A stretch of 64,000 nucleotides of DNA from Myroides oncorhynchi (GCF_020905415.1 NZ_JAJJMP010000001.1:1-64000), one strand, 5' to 3'. Positions 9,901 to 18,632 are shown, counted from the stretch's first letter. A program made the numbers and translations. Notes: generated by a model from the sequence alone, not told the origin.

Positions 9901-10100
9901 CTTTCTAACGGAATAATAACAGATTTAATCATTAACTCCCCATTCGCTCCTGGGTATTCCGCAGTAATATTTACTTTCGGAGGAGAGATAGAAGGAAATT
10001 GTGTTACAGGTAGTTTCAATAATGATAATACTCCTAAGAAAACTATAATCAATGAAATAACAATCGACAGAACGGGTCTGCGAATAAATGTCTTAAACAT
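6936..10100 (-). CDS. HAE1-family RND multidrug efflux permease (AcrB-like)
   Basis: This is an inner-membrane proton-driven drug/proton antiporter of 1054 aa, the full HAE1 length. It has the AcrB architecture: TM1 at about 10-30 (PVLSIVISLIIVFLGVLSL), a large periplasmic loop, TM helices from about residue 340, a second periplasmic loop at about 560-870 and a final TM block. The proton-relay aspartate pair is in AIGVVVDDAIVVIEAVHAKM. It sits between the adaptor gene (26 bp upstream) and the outer-membrane channel gene (8-bp overlap), so all three form one operon. No adjacent TetR or AraC repressor is seen, which is unusual for an inducible pump. Specificity cannot be deduced. Confidence 0.95.
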   Translation of the reverse strand: MFKTFIRRPVLSIVISLIIVFLGVLSLLKLPVTQFPSISPPKVNITAEYPGANGELMIKSVIIPLERALNGVPGMKYMTSDAGNDGEASIQVIFDLGTDPNLAAVNVQNRVSSVVNKLPPLVVREGVKITREESNMLMYVNLYSDDPHADQKFLYNYADINILSELRRVPGVGVASILGNREYAMRIWLKPDRMTAYKISSDEIMKALEEQSLEASPGRVGESSGKRSQAFEYVLKYSGRYSNEKEYGDIILRSNAAGEILRLKDVAEIEFGSTMYDIYSNLNGKPSAAIVVKQSFGSNASDVIKDVKSLMTKLDSDFPKGMHYEVSYDVSKFLDASIEKVIHTLVEAFILVGIVVFMFLGDWRSTLIPTLAVPVSLIGTFALMGVLGITLNLISLFALVMAIGVVVDDAIVVIEAVHAKMEEKHLSPYKATQEAMHEISGAIIAITCVMAAVFIPIAFMSGPVGIFYRQFAITMATAIVLSGIVALTLTPALCALILKNNHSVSRKKTVLNRFLDGFNRLFVIGASRYNNILLKIVNKRTLTFGMLAAFCAGVYFLNNSLPTGFIPNEDQGMFYAIIQTPPGSTLERTNQVAAKLQKIAEGIDGVQSVSSLAGYEILTEGTSANTGSCLINLKSWEERSKSAQEIIEELEEKSKELTGANIEFFQPPAVPGYGAAGGFELRLLDKSGSVDYAKMEQVSKDLVKELSKRPEIGSVFTFYSASFPQYLLKIDNDKAEQKGVSIAAAMENLSTLIGSNYETSFIKFDRPYKVMVQALPEYRALPQDVLKMFVKNDQGEMVPYSAFLTLEKVYGLSEYTRHNMYNSAEISGAPAPGYSSGAAIKAITEVAKETLPRGYGIDWAGISKDEVSRGNEAAVIFAICLGFVYLILAAQYESFILPLPVILSLPAGIFGAYFCLSSLGLENNIYAQVAMVMLIGLLGKNAVLIVEFAIFRHREGHSVFKSAVEGAILRFRPILMTSFAFIAGLIPLVIASGPGAIGNRTIGTAAAGGMLIGTIFGLIIVPGLYFIFGTIADKTKLSRYENETPLSEHIEIDE

Positions 10101-10125
10101 AATGTTGAATTACTTATTAAATTGA

Positions 10126-11208
10126 TTAATCTGCGCTAAGGCGTAACGAAGAGATTACTTGCTTAGGTTCTTTAAACACAACCTTCACTTGATCTCCTTC
10201 TTTTACTTTCTGAATTCCCTCTAATAGTATTTTATCTTTAGAAGAAAGTCCTGACCCCACTATATACAAATCTGGTAACTCCCCTGATATAGTGATATTC
10301 TTAGCGTGTATTACTCCTTTAGAATCTACTGCGAACACATATTTTTTATCTTGAATTTCGTAAGTTGCTTTCTGAGGAATGATCATCGCCTGTACTAAAG
10401 GCACTGTCATTCTCACTTTACCTGTTTCTCCATTTCGAAGTAACTTATCAGGATTAGGAAACTTGGCTCTAAAGGCAATATTACCTGTCTCATTATCAAA
10501 CTCACCTCCTATTGTTTCTACTATCCCTTTATTTGGTAATAGCTTTCCGTTAGCTAAGACCAAGCCTACCTCTACAGCATCGTGATTCTTAGCTTCCTCT
10601 TTATAATTAAGATATTCTATCTCTGATACATTATAGTACGCATACATATTAGAGTTATCAGATAGGCTAGTTAATAATTCTCCCTCTTCTAATAAGCTTC
10701 CTAATCGCTTAGGTAGATAATTAATATACCCTGAGAATGGCGCTTTAATCTCTGTATAAGAAAGGTGTATTTGAGCAGATTGCATCTCGGCCTTTGCCTT
10801 TTGTAGCTTAGCTTGAGCTACAGCTTTCTCACTTTTAGACACCACATTATTAGAAGACAGAGTCTCTACATTCTGAAGTTCTATCTGTGCCTCTGCTACC
10901 TCTGCTTTCGCTTTTTCTAATTCAGCTCTGTGCAACTGTGCATTGATGCGAAACATTACTTGCCCTTGATTGACATACTGTCCCTCATCTACTAAGATGG
11001 CATCTAGATATCCTTTTTCTTGTGTGCGGATTTCAATATTTTTAATTGACTTAACTTGTGATACATAATCTTTAGTCACTATGGTATCCATTGTTATAGG
11101 ATTAGTAATAGGATAATCCTTAACTTCTTCTTTTTCCTGTTTGTGCGAGTTACAGCTAACCATTGCCCATACAGTACTTAGAGAAACAATAAATGCTACT
11201 CTTTTCAT
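10126..11208 (-). CDS. RND efflux periplasmic adaptor lipoprotein (MexA/AcrA family)
   Basis: This is a membrane-fusion protein linking the permease to the outer-membrane channel. I choose the start at 11208 (MKRVAFIVSL, 360 aa) because it gives a lipoprotein signal ending AMVSC, with Cys19 as the lipidated residue. The longer open frame to 11337 would add 43 residues without a sensible signal. The protein contains the barrel-sandwich halves around DEGQYVNQGQVMFRIN and IKAPFSGYINYLPKRLGSLLEEGE, with a coiled-coil hairpin between them, followed by a beta-barrel domain. It is the first gene of the three-gene operon (adaptor, permease, channel). Confidence 0.92.
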   Translation of the reverse strand: MKRVAFIVSLSTVWAMVSCNSHKQEKEEVKDYPITNPITMDTIVTKDYVSQVKSIKNIEIRTQEKGYLDAILVDEGQYVNQGQVMFRINAQLHRAELEKAKAEVAEAQIELQNVETLSSNNVVSKSEKAVAQAKLQKAKAEMQSAQIHLSYTEIKAPFSGYINYLPKRLGSLLEEGELLTSLSDNSNMYAYYNVSEIEYLNYKEEAKNHDAVEVGLVLANGKLLPNKGIVETIGGEFDNETGNIAFRAKFPNPDKLLRNGETGKVRMTVPLVQAMIIPQKATYEIQDKKYVFAVDSKGVIHAKNITISGELPDLYIVGSGLSSKDKILLEGIQKVKEGDQVKVVFKEPKQVISSLRLSAD

Positions 11209-11403
11209 ACAATAAACTTTGCTAATTAAATTGATTTCGATAAGTCCCAAATATGGAATAGCAGTATTAACATCACTTAATGATGTAATATATACCAATA
11301 CAGACATGGGGATAATAAGTGCTCTTGAAGCAAACACAATACTATATAAGCCAATAATCTATAAGAAACGATATAGCTTATAAGTGGATATGAGAATCTT
11401 AGA

Positions 11404-11799
11404 TCAAATTCTCAGTGTACGATATACAATGTATTTATGATCAAATAATTGTATCAAAGCTTCATAGAAAGAACGGCGTCTTCTATAAGCAAATAAAACG
11501 AAATGAATAAAAATAGCACATACAAATACCTTTACTAATGTCGCTACTAAAACCAATTGGTCTAAAGTATGTACATCATCGCTGTTATCTGTCTCTATGC
11601 TTAAAAAAGAATTGTCTATTCTATACTCTTTAATTCTCTTTTGAACTTCCCCTTTGATAGTATAACTAATGTTATCTACACCGCGCGAAGCTCCTAAATA
11701 TTGAGAAGAATAGTTAGCTTGAGTTGTATCCATAACCTTCACCCCCACTACAGATAGTAGGATAAATATGGCGATAATATGTGATAGAATATGTCTCAT
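11404..11799 (-). CDS. Small hypothetical membrane protein
   Basis: I do not recognise this gene. The open frame extends to 11850, but ATG 11799 (MRHILSHIIAIF) begins a credible N-terminal hydrophobic helix and gives about 131 aa. A soluble, probably extracytoplasmic middle follows (about 60 residues, with GDN/DSD-like acidic stretches). A second hydrophobic helix comes next (LVLVATLVKVFVCAIFIHFVLFAY), then an arginine cluster (RRRRS), consistent with the C-terminus facing the cytoplasm. It lies upstream of the efflux operon on the same strand, 195 bp before the adaptor start, so co-transcription is possible but not shown. Confidence 0.5.
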   Translation of the reverse strand: MRHILSHIIAIFILLSVVGVKVMDTTQANYSSQYLGASRGVDNISYTIKGEVQKRIKEYRIDNSFLSIETDNSDDVHTLDQLVLVATLVKVFVCAIFIHFVLFAYRRRRSFYEALIQLFDHKYIVYRTLRI

Positions 11800-12020
11800 A
11801 ACTAGCATCAAATTTAGTATTAGATTTGAACTCACAATTCGCCTTAACACTATTTAACACAGCTTACTTATAACTTTTTCTTCTAAACGAGTTTTAACTA
11901 AAAAAAGCCTCTAAAAATCACTAAATCCGAAACAGAACATCAAACAATAATCATTATACTCTCTGTTTTAATAAATATAATGCATTATAATAAAACACGC
12001 CTTTTTAATTAAGACCAAAA

Positions 12021-12048
12021 AAAAGTGGTACATCGCTGTACCACTTTT
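12021..12048 (-). terminator. Terminator of the phosphate transport operon
   Basis: AAAAGTGGTACA and TGTACCACTTTT form a 12-bp stem with a 4-base loop, just downstream of the transporter stop at 12073. Confidence 0.88.
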
Positions 12049-12072
12049 ATATATTAATCTTAAATAATAACC

Positions 12073-13170
12073 CTATACAATCGCATGAATAATATAGTAT
12101 GTAACCATAGCTATAATAGCAGATACTGGTATCGTTAATATCCATGCCCACAATAAATTAATCGTCACACCCCATCTAACAGCAGAGATACGTTTTGTAA
12201 CTCCTACCCCTATGATAGACCCTGTGATTGTATGCGTAGTAGATACTGGAATACCTAAATGCTCCGTAACGTATAATGCTACAGCACCTGCAGTCTCAGC
12301 AGCTACACCTTCTAATGGTGTTACTTTCGTAATCTTAGATCCCATCGTCTTCACGATTTTCCATCCTCCAGAAAGAGTACCTAGACCAATAAATAAGAAT
12401 GATGCTAACGGTACCCACCACCAATGTGATACGAATACACTAAAATTATCAGCACTCCCTTTAATATAATCAGGATCTATATCTACATTTAAGTGATAGA
12501 ATATAACTGCAGCACCGATAATCCCCATGACCTTCTGAGCATCATTACCCCCGTGTCCTAATGAGAATAGTGCAGATGACACTAATTGAAGACGTTTAAA
12601 CCAAGTATCACATTTATGTGAATTACCATTTCTACAAATCCACATAATACCTACTGTTATAAAGTAAGCCAGGATCATCCCTAAGAATGGTGCCCCGAAT
12701 ATGAATAAGAAAATAGGAATAACTTTCGCATAAACGATAACAGCTTCTCCACCTGCAGAAAAACCTCCAGCGTGAGCCACTGCTGCACCGATAAATCCAC
12801 CAATAAGTGTATGCGAAGAAGAAGAAGGAATACCCAACTTCCACGTAATCAAGTTCCATATAATAGCTGCAACTAAACCAGCAAAGATCACTTCTAACGT
12901 AATAAAATTCTCATTTACTGACTTTGCTATTGTATTACCAATCTTAAACTCACCTATGATATATAAGGAGATGAAGTAAGCAACGAAATTAAATGCTGCA
13001 GCCCACAATACTGCTTGGAATGGTGTCAACACCTTAGTTGTCACAATAGTTGCTATAGAGTTAGCAGCATCGTGAAAACCATTAATATAATCAAACCCTA
13101 ATGCTAAGACGATAATAATCATCAGCATGATACCAGCTTGATTAGTAAACATTCCTAAGAAAAAATCCAT
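12073..13170 (-). CDS. PiT-family inorganic phosphate transporter
   Basis: This is a cation-coupled low-affinity phosphate permease of the inner membrane, 365 aa with about ten hydrophobic segments. Both halves of the PiT inverted repeat are visible: GFDYINGFHDAANSIATIV near the N-terminus with IPSSSSHTLIGG, and SLGHGGNDAQKVMG with GIPVSTTHTITGSIIGVG in the second half. The upstream PhoU-like gene ends 17 bp before its start, the standard pit/DUF47 arrangement in bacteria. That partner probably modulates transport. A -7/-33 promoter lies before the pair and a terminator after it. Confidence 0.93.
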   Translation of the reverse strand: MDFFLGMFTNQAGIMLMIIIVLALGFDYINGFHDAANSIATIVTTKVLTPFQAVLWAAAFNFVAYFISLYIIGEFKIGNTIAKSVNENFITLEVIFAGLVAAIIWNLITWKLGIPSSSSHTLIGGFIGAAVAHAGGFSAGGEAVIVYAKVIPIFLFIFGAPFLGMILAYFITVGIMWICRNGNSHKCDTWFKRLQLVSSALFSLGHGGNDAQKVMGIIGAAVIFYHLNVDIDPDYIKGSADNFSVFVSHWWWVPLASFLFIGLGTLSGGWKIVKTMGSKITKVTPLEGVAAETAGAVALYVTEHLGIPVSTTHTITGSIIGVGVTKRISAVRWGVTINLLWAWILTIPVSAIIAMVTYYIIHAIV

Positions 13171-13187
13171 AAATAATGTTCCTTTAA

Positions 13188-13832
13188 TTAAGCGTATTTT
13201 ACTGTAATTGTCTCTAATACGTTAGCAACGTCTTTACAACTATCTGTTGCTGTTTCTAGAGCCATCATTACCTCTTTATATTTAATAATTTCAATAGCGT
13301 TAGTTTCATTTTCAAAAATATCAGCTACTGCTTTATCAAATACTTTATCTGCTTTACGTTCTAGACGAGAGATATTTTTACTTATTTCTGCCAAAGCTTC
13401 GAAGTTCTTATTGTCTTTTAAGATTAAAAGCCCTTTAGCAACTTCGCTGCAAGCTTCAAGATTTGCTTCTGTTAACTTACGCAAAGGTTTAGTGACTTTG
13501 TCTATTTGATATAATCTCATACGAGATGCTGCATCAGATAAGTGATCTGCAATATCATCCACTGCTGTAATCAAGTTGTGAATATCCTCACGATCAAAAG
13601 GAGTAATGAAGTTTTTTCCAAGTTCTACACGTGTAGTTTGAGCGATAGCTTCAATTTCTTGTTTTAATACTTCTACATCTTTTAATAACTGATCTCTTTC
13701 TTTAGCTGGAGCATTTACTGCTTCATTTAAAGTTTCTGATAGTTTCTTAATCTTACCTGCTGCCTTTTCAAATAATGGATAGAAAGTCTTATCCTTTGGC
13801 ACTAAAAACTGAAAAATATTGTTTAATGACAT
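13188..13832 (-). CDS. DUF47/PhoU-like phosphate transport accessory protein
   Basis: This 214-aa, mostly helical cytoplasmic protein is related to PhoU. It has long heptad-like helices: KLSETLNEAVNAPAKERDQLLK, then DREDIHNLITAVDDIADHLSDAASR (the conserved DUF47 stretch), then ERKADKVFDKAVADIFENE. The family binds metals through glutamate and aspartate clusters and accompanies PiT transporters. Here it is the first gene of a two-gene operon with the transporter, 17 bp upstream of it. Identification is good; the exact mechanism in this organism is inferred. Confidence 0.9.
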   Translation of the reverse strand: MSLNNIFQFLVPKDKTFYPLFEKAAGKIKKLSETLNEAVNAPAKERDQLLKDVEVLKQEIEAIAQTTRVELGKNFITPFDREDIHNLITAVDDIADHLSDAASRMRLYQIDKVTKPLRKLTEANLEACSEVAKGLLILKDNKNFEALAEISKNISRLERKADKVFDKAVADIFENETNAIEIIKYKEVMMALETATDSCKDVANVLETITVKYA

Positions 13833-13857
13833 TTTAATAAATGATAATAATCAGGCG

Positions 13858-13885
13858 CAAAAGTAAACCATTTAAGTTATCCCAA
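13858..13885 (-). promoter_or_regulatory. Promoter of the DUF47-PiT operon
   Basis: On the minus strand, TACTTTTG (13858-13865) matches TAnnTTTG and a TTG lies at 13883-13885 with a 17-bp spacer, an accepted Bacteroidota -33/-7 arrangement. The start codon is 26 bp downstream. Confidence 0.7.
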
Positions 13886-14154
13886 TGTTTCCTTAACGTT
13901 AATTTTTACCCCTGTGTTAATAAATCAATTTCCCTTATAAAACCGTAACTAATTGTCATACAAAGATAAAAGTATTTTACTACATTAAATTAATGTTAAG
14001 TCAATAATTTTGAGGTTATGTGCTAATAATCTTACAATGTACTATCTTTTACTCTACAAAGCATGCATTAGAACATCACTTTGCATCCACAAAGATTATT
14101 CTTTTTCATAATATTCATTTTCTAACACCTCACTATCCACAACAAAATAGTAGA

Positions 14155-14442
14155 TTACTCTTTCTGCTCTTCTCTAACATCCTTAGTTTCTAAAATAGAA
14201 TGTGCTCCTTTAATTATTCCACTAGGTTTAGAAGAACTCTGTTCCTTGCTGATCTCAGTACTATTATCTACTTCAGCCTTCTCTTTTAAAATTCGTTTTT
14301 TTACTCAACGTATATAGTCTAGTGGAGTCCACTTTTTCAATTCTTTTACTTTAATAACACAACTGGTAGACGAGGTAATTGTTTCTACATTGGCAGTAGA
14401 AGCTATCTTTTCTAGACACTGTTTTAATGCTATTCTTTGTAC
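14155..14442 (-). pseudogene. Decayed C-terminal gene remnant (unknown family)
   Basis: Read on the minus strand from 14442, 45 codons are open (VQRIALKQCLEKI through KKWTPLDYIR) and then meet TGA at 14305-14307. The same frame then continues for about 49 more codons (VKKRILKEKAEV through EEQKE) to TAA at 14155. No start codon or upstream extension is found. The composition is protein-like (amphipathic, Lys/Glu-rich), so it looks like the tail of a lost gene in which a Trp codon may have become TGA. I cannot assign a family. It lies directly beyond the broken DUF6266 gene. Confidence 0.35.
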
Positions 14443-14493
14443 TTATTCAAGAGGTAATACTATTGTTATTGCTTATTTTGTATTACCTGCTAT

Positions 14494-15186
14494 CTATTTT
14501 TTGTTCCCAGCTTTCCCTTTCCTATTCCCAGTTTTTTGCTTCCCAATAAGCTCTATCATCCCCTGAAAACAGCTAGTACTATGCATACCACCATCGGCAG
14601 ACTTCCACATGCTCCAGAAGTACACTTTCCCACTTTTCCATTCTGTTGGGACACTAAAATGTGCGTACTTATCTATGAGATCCCCTACATTCGCTATCGC
14701 GATAAACTTGTCTAATGCTTCGTTATACAGCATCATTGTCAGTGAATCTGTATCTAATGTTAATGCATTGACCAAACTGTTATCCCACTATACTTTAATC
14801 TTACCTGTTTTCAGAATATTGATTTTTATAATCACAGCTGGTGCAAGGTTACCGATAGATAATATCGTTTTCTCAATGGCAATATGTTGTACCCCATTGA
14901 TCATTATAATGCCCTGTTTCATCATCCTTGAAATCATTTGCTCTTTGCCAATCATCCATTTATCACCCATTTTAACCGCAGGGCAATGTGCATTGACAAA
15001 GTCTCTAAACTTACTTGCATAACTAAATCTAAACTCATCCCACTGAAGCAGCTGCTTCGCTGTAGCATTTTTTCTTGCTTTGCTAGGTTTAGAATGCAGC
15101 CAGTTTTTCCCTCTCCATATATACCCTACCACAGGACCTACCTTACCTCTTGTTGCTCCTAATATTCCTTGTTTAATTTCTGTCAT
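14494..15186 (-). pseudogene. DUF6266 family gene interrupted by an in-frame amber codon
   Basis: The two halves are in the same frame: 15186-14791 encodes MTEIKQGILGATRGKVGPVVG through KTGKIKV, TAG lies at 14788-14790, and translation could continue WDNSLVNALTLDT to the stop at 14494. Joined, they give about 230 aa, near the usual DUF6266 length. The N-terminal GxxGKVGxVVGYxWRGKNWxxSKPSK is characteristic of the family. The position before W-D-N-S is usually a charged residue, so a single GAG-to-TAG change would explain the break. The family's function is unknown. Downstream the C-terminus ends in a low-complexity Lys/Gly/Asn tail. Confidence 0.75.
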
Positions 15187-15906
15187 AATTCCTGTTTTTT
15201 TGTGATTTGTTTTTGGTTTTTAGATTTTGTAATACATAAATACCAAATACATATAGATTGAAAAACTTTTTTAGCTATTCATCCCACTCCTACTCTAGTT
15301 TGATATCAATCAGCTGTCACTTCAACTCAATTTTTCTTTTAAAAAACAGCTTCATTCAGTGAACTACCTCTAATTTCAGCCAAATTTTGATTCTCTAGCA
15401 TATACTCCTGGACATTGGCTTAAAAGTAAAATCAAGATAATCAACAAGAACATACACGGGCAAAATTCTCTCAGCCCTACTACTTTCCTTTAAATGTCCT
15501 ATAATTCACAACCACTGCGCTATTGCATTAGGACTAAAGAGCTTCATAGATAACTATCAATCTTACAACAATCAAAACAAACAACTCATCATCAATATTT
15601 TATCTAAACAAAAATTTCAAAAAAATGTACGTAATATGAAACTTGTAGAATGCTAGAAGCCAAGCGGTAGAATAAAAAAATGTCCCTCAGTTTTTAGAGG
15701 TAATACAAAATTTGCTTTTCGTTTAGATGTCTATCGTTTAATAGGAGGTTATAGTCCTTGTTTATTATATATTGTTCTTCCTTTTGAGGAATATGTTAGT
15801 TTTCTAAAAATTATGGGACTGCCAAATTTCGCTAGTAAAAAATCTAAGGATATTTTGTACTTTAGCGAAAACGATTAAAAACAACTGTGAATCAACCCAA
15901 CAAACT
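15187..15906. other. 720-bp stretch without a supported gene
   Basis: It is AT-rich. The only protein-like signal is a start-less plus-strand open frame from about 15654 to its TAA at 15877 (ending SKDILYFSEND), with no ATG before its middle. The carboxylase promoter must lie at the right end, but no exact TAnnTTTG is seen. Together with the two remnants to its left, this looks like a decayed insertion or recombination patch. Confidence 0.4.
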
Positions 15907-17535
15907 ATGGATATAAACTTCAATAAAAACGAAGACCACAATAAGCTACTTCTTTCAGACCTTAAGAGAAAATTAGTTATAGTAAAAAAAGGTGGTGGTG
16001 AAAAACGCATTGCCAAACTACATGAACAAGGAAAGATGACTGCTAGAGAACGTATCGACTACCTATTAGACGCTAAAGCAGATAGTATAGAGATTGGTGC
16101 ATTCGCAGGAGAAGACATGTATACAGAACACGGTGGATGTCCTTCTGGAGGTGTAGTAGTTAAGATAGGATATATCAAAGGAAAACAGTGTATCGTGGTA
16201 GCTAATGATGCTACTGTGAAAGCTGGAGCTTGGTTTCCTATCACAGGAAAAAAGAATCTAAGAGCACAAGAAATAGCTATCGAAAACAGACTACCTATTA
16301 TCTATCTGGTAGATAGCGCAGGGGTTTACTTACCCTTACAAGACGAAATATTCCCTGATAAAGAACACTTCGGACGTATCTTTAGAAATAATGCTGTGAT
16401 GAGCAGTATGGGAATTACACAAATCGCCGCTGTAATGGGAAGTTGTGTAGCTGGAGGAGCTTACCTACCTATCATGAGTGATGAAGCACTAATCGTAGAT
16501 AAAACAGGAAGTATCTTCTTAGCTGGTAGTTATTTAGTAAAAGCGGCTATCGGAGAGAGTATTGACAATGAAACATTAGGTGGTGCTACTACACACTGTG
16601 AGATATCAGGTGTAACGGACTATAAAGCCAAAGATGATAAAGATGCTTTAGATAAAATCAAAAATATTGTTGATAAAATAGGTAATTTTGACAAGGCTGG
16701 GTACAGTCGTATCAAAGCTGTAAAGCCTGCTCTAAACCAAGAAGACATCTACGGTATCCTACCTAAGGCTCGTAATGAACAATACGATATGATGGAAATC
16801 ATCAAGCGTCTAGTGGATAACTCTGAATTTGAAGAATACAAAGAGGGATATGGACAAACGATCATCACTGGGTATGCGCGTATTGATGGATGGGCAGTAG
16901 GTATCGTGGCGAATCACCGTAAAGTAGTGAAAACGAAGAAAGGTGAAATGCAGTTCGGAGGGGTGATATACTCAGACTCTGCTGATAAGGCTACTCGCTT
17001 TATCGCTAACTGTAACCAAAAGAAAATACCGTTAGTATTCTTACAGGATGTAACAGGATTTATGGTAGGATCTAAGTCAGAACATGGTGGTATTATTAAA
17101 GATGGAGCTAAGATGGTAAATGCAGTATCTAACTCTGTAGTACCTAAGTTTACGGTAGTAGTGGGTAACTCATACGGCGCTGGTAACTACGCGATGTGTG
17201 GTAAAGCATATGACCCAAGACTTATCTTCGCTTGGCCAAGTGCAGAACTTGCTGTAATGGGAGGTGCTCAGGCAGCAAAAGTATTACTTCAAATCGAAGC
17301 TTCTTCTCTAAAAGCTAAAGGAGAAGAACTAACAAAAGAACAAGAAGAAGAATTATTCAATAAAATTAAAGCTAAATACGATACGCAAGTATCTCCGTAT
17401 TATGCAGCAGCGCGTCTATGGACAGATGCTATCATTGATCCACTAGATACGCGTAAGTGGATCTCTATGGGAATAGAGGCAGCAAACCACGCTCCTATCG
17501 AGAAACCATTTAACTTAGGGGTGATACAGGTGTGA
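15907..17535 (+). CDS. Acyl-CoA carboxylase beta subunit (carboxyltransferase)
   Basis: This 542-aa biotin-dependent carboxyltransferase has the crotonase-like double domain, about 1-260 and 290-540. It transfers CO2 from carboxybiotin to an acyl-CoA such as methylcrotonyl-CoA or propionyl-CoA. Visible motifs are KMTARERIDYLLD, EHGGCPSGGVVVKIGY, the oxyanion-type SCVAGGAYLPIMSDE, GGATTHCEISGVTDY and the C-terminal NSYGAGNYAMCGKAYDPR. The methylcrotonyl-CoA-like GGG insert near the N-terminus (KKGGGEKRI) favours leucine catabolism, but I would not insist. No biotin carboxylase or biotin carrier gene is adjacent, so its partner must be encoded elsewhere. Confidence 0.9.
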   Translation: MDINFNKNEDHNKLLLSDLKRKLVIVKKGGGEKRIAKLHEQGKMTARERIDYLLDAKADSIEIGAFAGEDMYTEHGGCPSGGVVVKIGYIKGKQCIVVANDATVKAGAWFPITGKKNLRAQEIAIENRLPIIYLVDSAGVYLPLQDEIFPDKEHFGRIFRNNAVMSSMGITQIAAVMGSCVAGGAYLPIMSDEALIVDKTGSIFLAGSYLVKAAIGESIDNETLGGATTHCEISGVTDYKAKDDKDALDKIKNIVDKIGNFDKAGYSRIKAVKPALNQEDIYGILPKARNEQYDMMEIIKRLVDNSEFEEYKEGYGQTIITGYARIDGWAVGIVANHRKVVKTKKGEMQFGGVIYSDSADKATRFIANCNQKKIPLVFLQDVTGFMVGSKSEHGGIIKDGAKMVNAVSNSVVPKFTVVVGNSYGAGNYAMCGKAYDPRLIFAWPSAELAVMGGAQAAKVLLQIEASSLKAKGEELTKEQEEELFNKIKAKYDTQVSPYYAAARLWTDAIIDPLDTRKWISMGIEAANHAPIEKPFNLGVIQV

Positions 17536-17540
17536 TAAAT

Positions 17541-17580
17541 AACAAGCGGGAAGTTTTATAAACTTCCCGCTTGTTATTTT
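17541..17580. terminator. Bidirectional terminator
   Basis: AACAAGCGGGAAGTTT and AAACTTCCCGCTTGTT form a 16-bp perfect stem followed by T residues, between two convergent genes. Confidence 0.92.
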
Positions 17581-17581
17581 A

Positions 17582-18505
17582 TTAGATAAAACTATTATAA
17601 CGCCCTACTAAAGTATTATACTTACTATTTAAATTTGAAATATCACTATCACTTACTTTCTTGTTTGCCTTTACATTTCTCAGTAGTTTTCTATAATCTC
17701 CTAAATTTCCTTCTATTGAACTATAAAAAGACTGATAACTAGACAGTTTGCCTTCTTTTTCTAGCAACTCTTTATAAAGCTCTTTATTTTTAGATATATT
17801 AGCTTCTAATTCAGTATAATATTTATCCAATTCTTCTACTTTATTTTCGCCCTCTGCTTGCTCATAAAAAGCATCTGTAAGTTTATTTACTAGCTTTAAA
17901 TCATGTTTCACTGTGAAAATAGCCTCTTTTATAGGGGAATCCTCCAGTATTATCCCCTCTGCTCTATCTGTCACTAAATCCAGTTTTTCAGAAATTTCAG
18001 CACGGATATCAATACAGTTTTGATAATTTTTTTCTATAATTTCCGCATACTCGTTAGCTTTTGCCCATGAATCATCTTTATAATCCTCATTTTTCATATA
18101 TGCTTTAAAATCACTTATTGCTTTGGTCAAACCATTAAACTGCTCTCTAAAATAACCAACTTTCTCTTTAAAAAACATTTGCTCTTCTTCTGACAAAACA
18201 GTTGGTGGTGTAGTTAATTCTTCTATTTTTATTTTATTCCCAGCATTAAAAAATAGTGGTCCACTAGGAAGATAAGAAGGAGCTTTTTTCTTTTTAGCAG
18301 CTTCTATACTTGCTTTCATTGCTCTTTCACTTCTAGTCAGATATGAATTCACTTCATTCATGTAGTCTATTACATTGTTAGTGTATGTAATAATTTGATT
18401 TGCCTGTTCTATATTGCTAACATTCTCAGCCCCTACTTCTTTGTTATCCTTACAACCTACTGCTAAGAAAAAACAAACACTTAATAGAATAATAACCTTT
18501 TTCAT
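17582..18505 (-). CDS. DUF3829 (YiiG-like) lipoprotein
   Basis: This is an exported lipoprotein of 307 aa and unknown function. The signal peptide ends LAVGC with Cys18 lipidated. The mature protein is almost wholly helical with coiled-coil-like charge patterns: QIITYTNNVIDYMNEVNSYL near the N-terminus, then repeated Glu/Lys/Leu helices to the end. This is the DUF3829 pattern. A good -7 element, TAAATTTG on the minus strand, lies 23 bp before the ATG. It is transcribed alone and ends at the strong shared terminator. No function should be inferred beyond periplasmic or outer-membrane location. Confidence 0.78.
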   Translation of the reverse strand: MKKVIILLSVCFFLAVGCKDNKEVGAENVSNIEQANQIITYTNNVIDYMNEVNSYLTRSERAMKASIEAAKKKKAPSYLPSGPLFFNAGNKIKIEELTTPPTVLSEEEQMFFKEKVGYFREQFNGLTKAISDFKAYMKNEDYKDDSWAKANEYAEIIEKNYQNCIDIRAEISEKLDLVTDRAEGIILEDSPIKEAIFTVKHDLKLVNKLTDAFYEQAEGENKVEELDKYYTELEANISKNKELYKELLEKEGKLSSYQSFYSSIEGNLGDYRKLLRNVKANKKVSDSDISNLNSKYNTLVGRYNSFI

Positions 18506-18528
18506 AAATAATAATTTTACATTTTAAC

Positions 18529-18536
18529 CAAATTTA
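18529..18536 (-). promoter_or_regulatory. -7 element for the DUF3829 lipoprotein gene
   Basis: On the minus strand this reads TAAATTTG, an exact TAnnTTTG match upstream of ATG 18505. Confidence 0.55.
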
Positions 18537-18609
18537 ATAAAATATTAATTATTATTAAAAATAAAACACATTTATTAAATCAAGTAGATCTAGCTTATAA
18601 ACATAAAAA

Positions 18610-18632
18610 AAGGCATAAATCACTTATGCCTT
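18610..18632 (-). terminator. Terminator after the YeiH-family gene
   Basis: AAGGCATAA and TTATGCCTT pair around a short loop, with an A-run on the left that reads as a T-run on the minus strand. Confidence 0.78.

Noticed and set aside
14494..14775. A separate gene starting at TTG 14775
   Set aside because: It is in frame with the DUF6266 gene before it across one TAG and matches that family's C-terminal half, so it is part of the same broken gene.
15654..15879. Open plus-strand frame ending SKDILYFSEND before the carboxylase gene
   Set aside because: It has no start codon before its middle and I recognise no family. It may be a remnant, but the evidence is too thin for a gene call.
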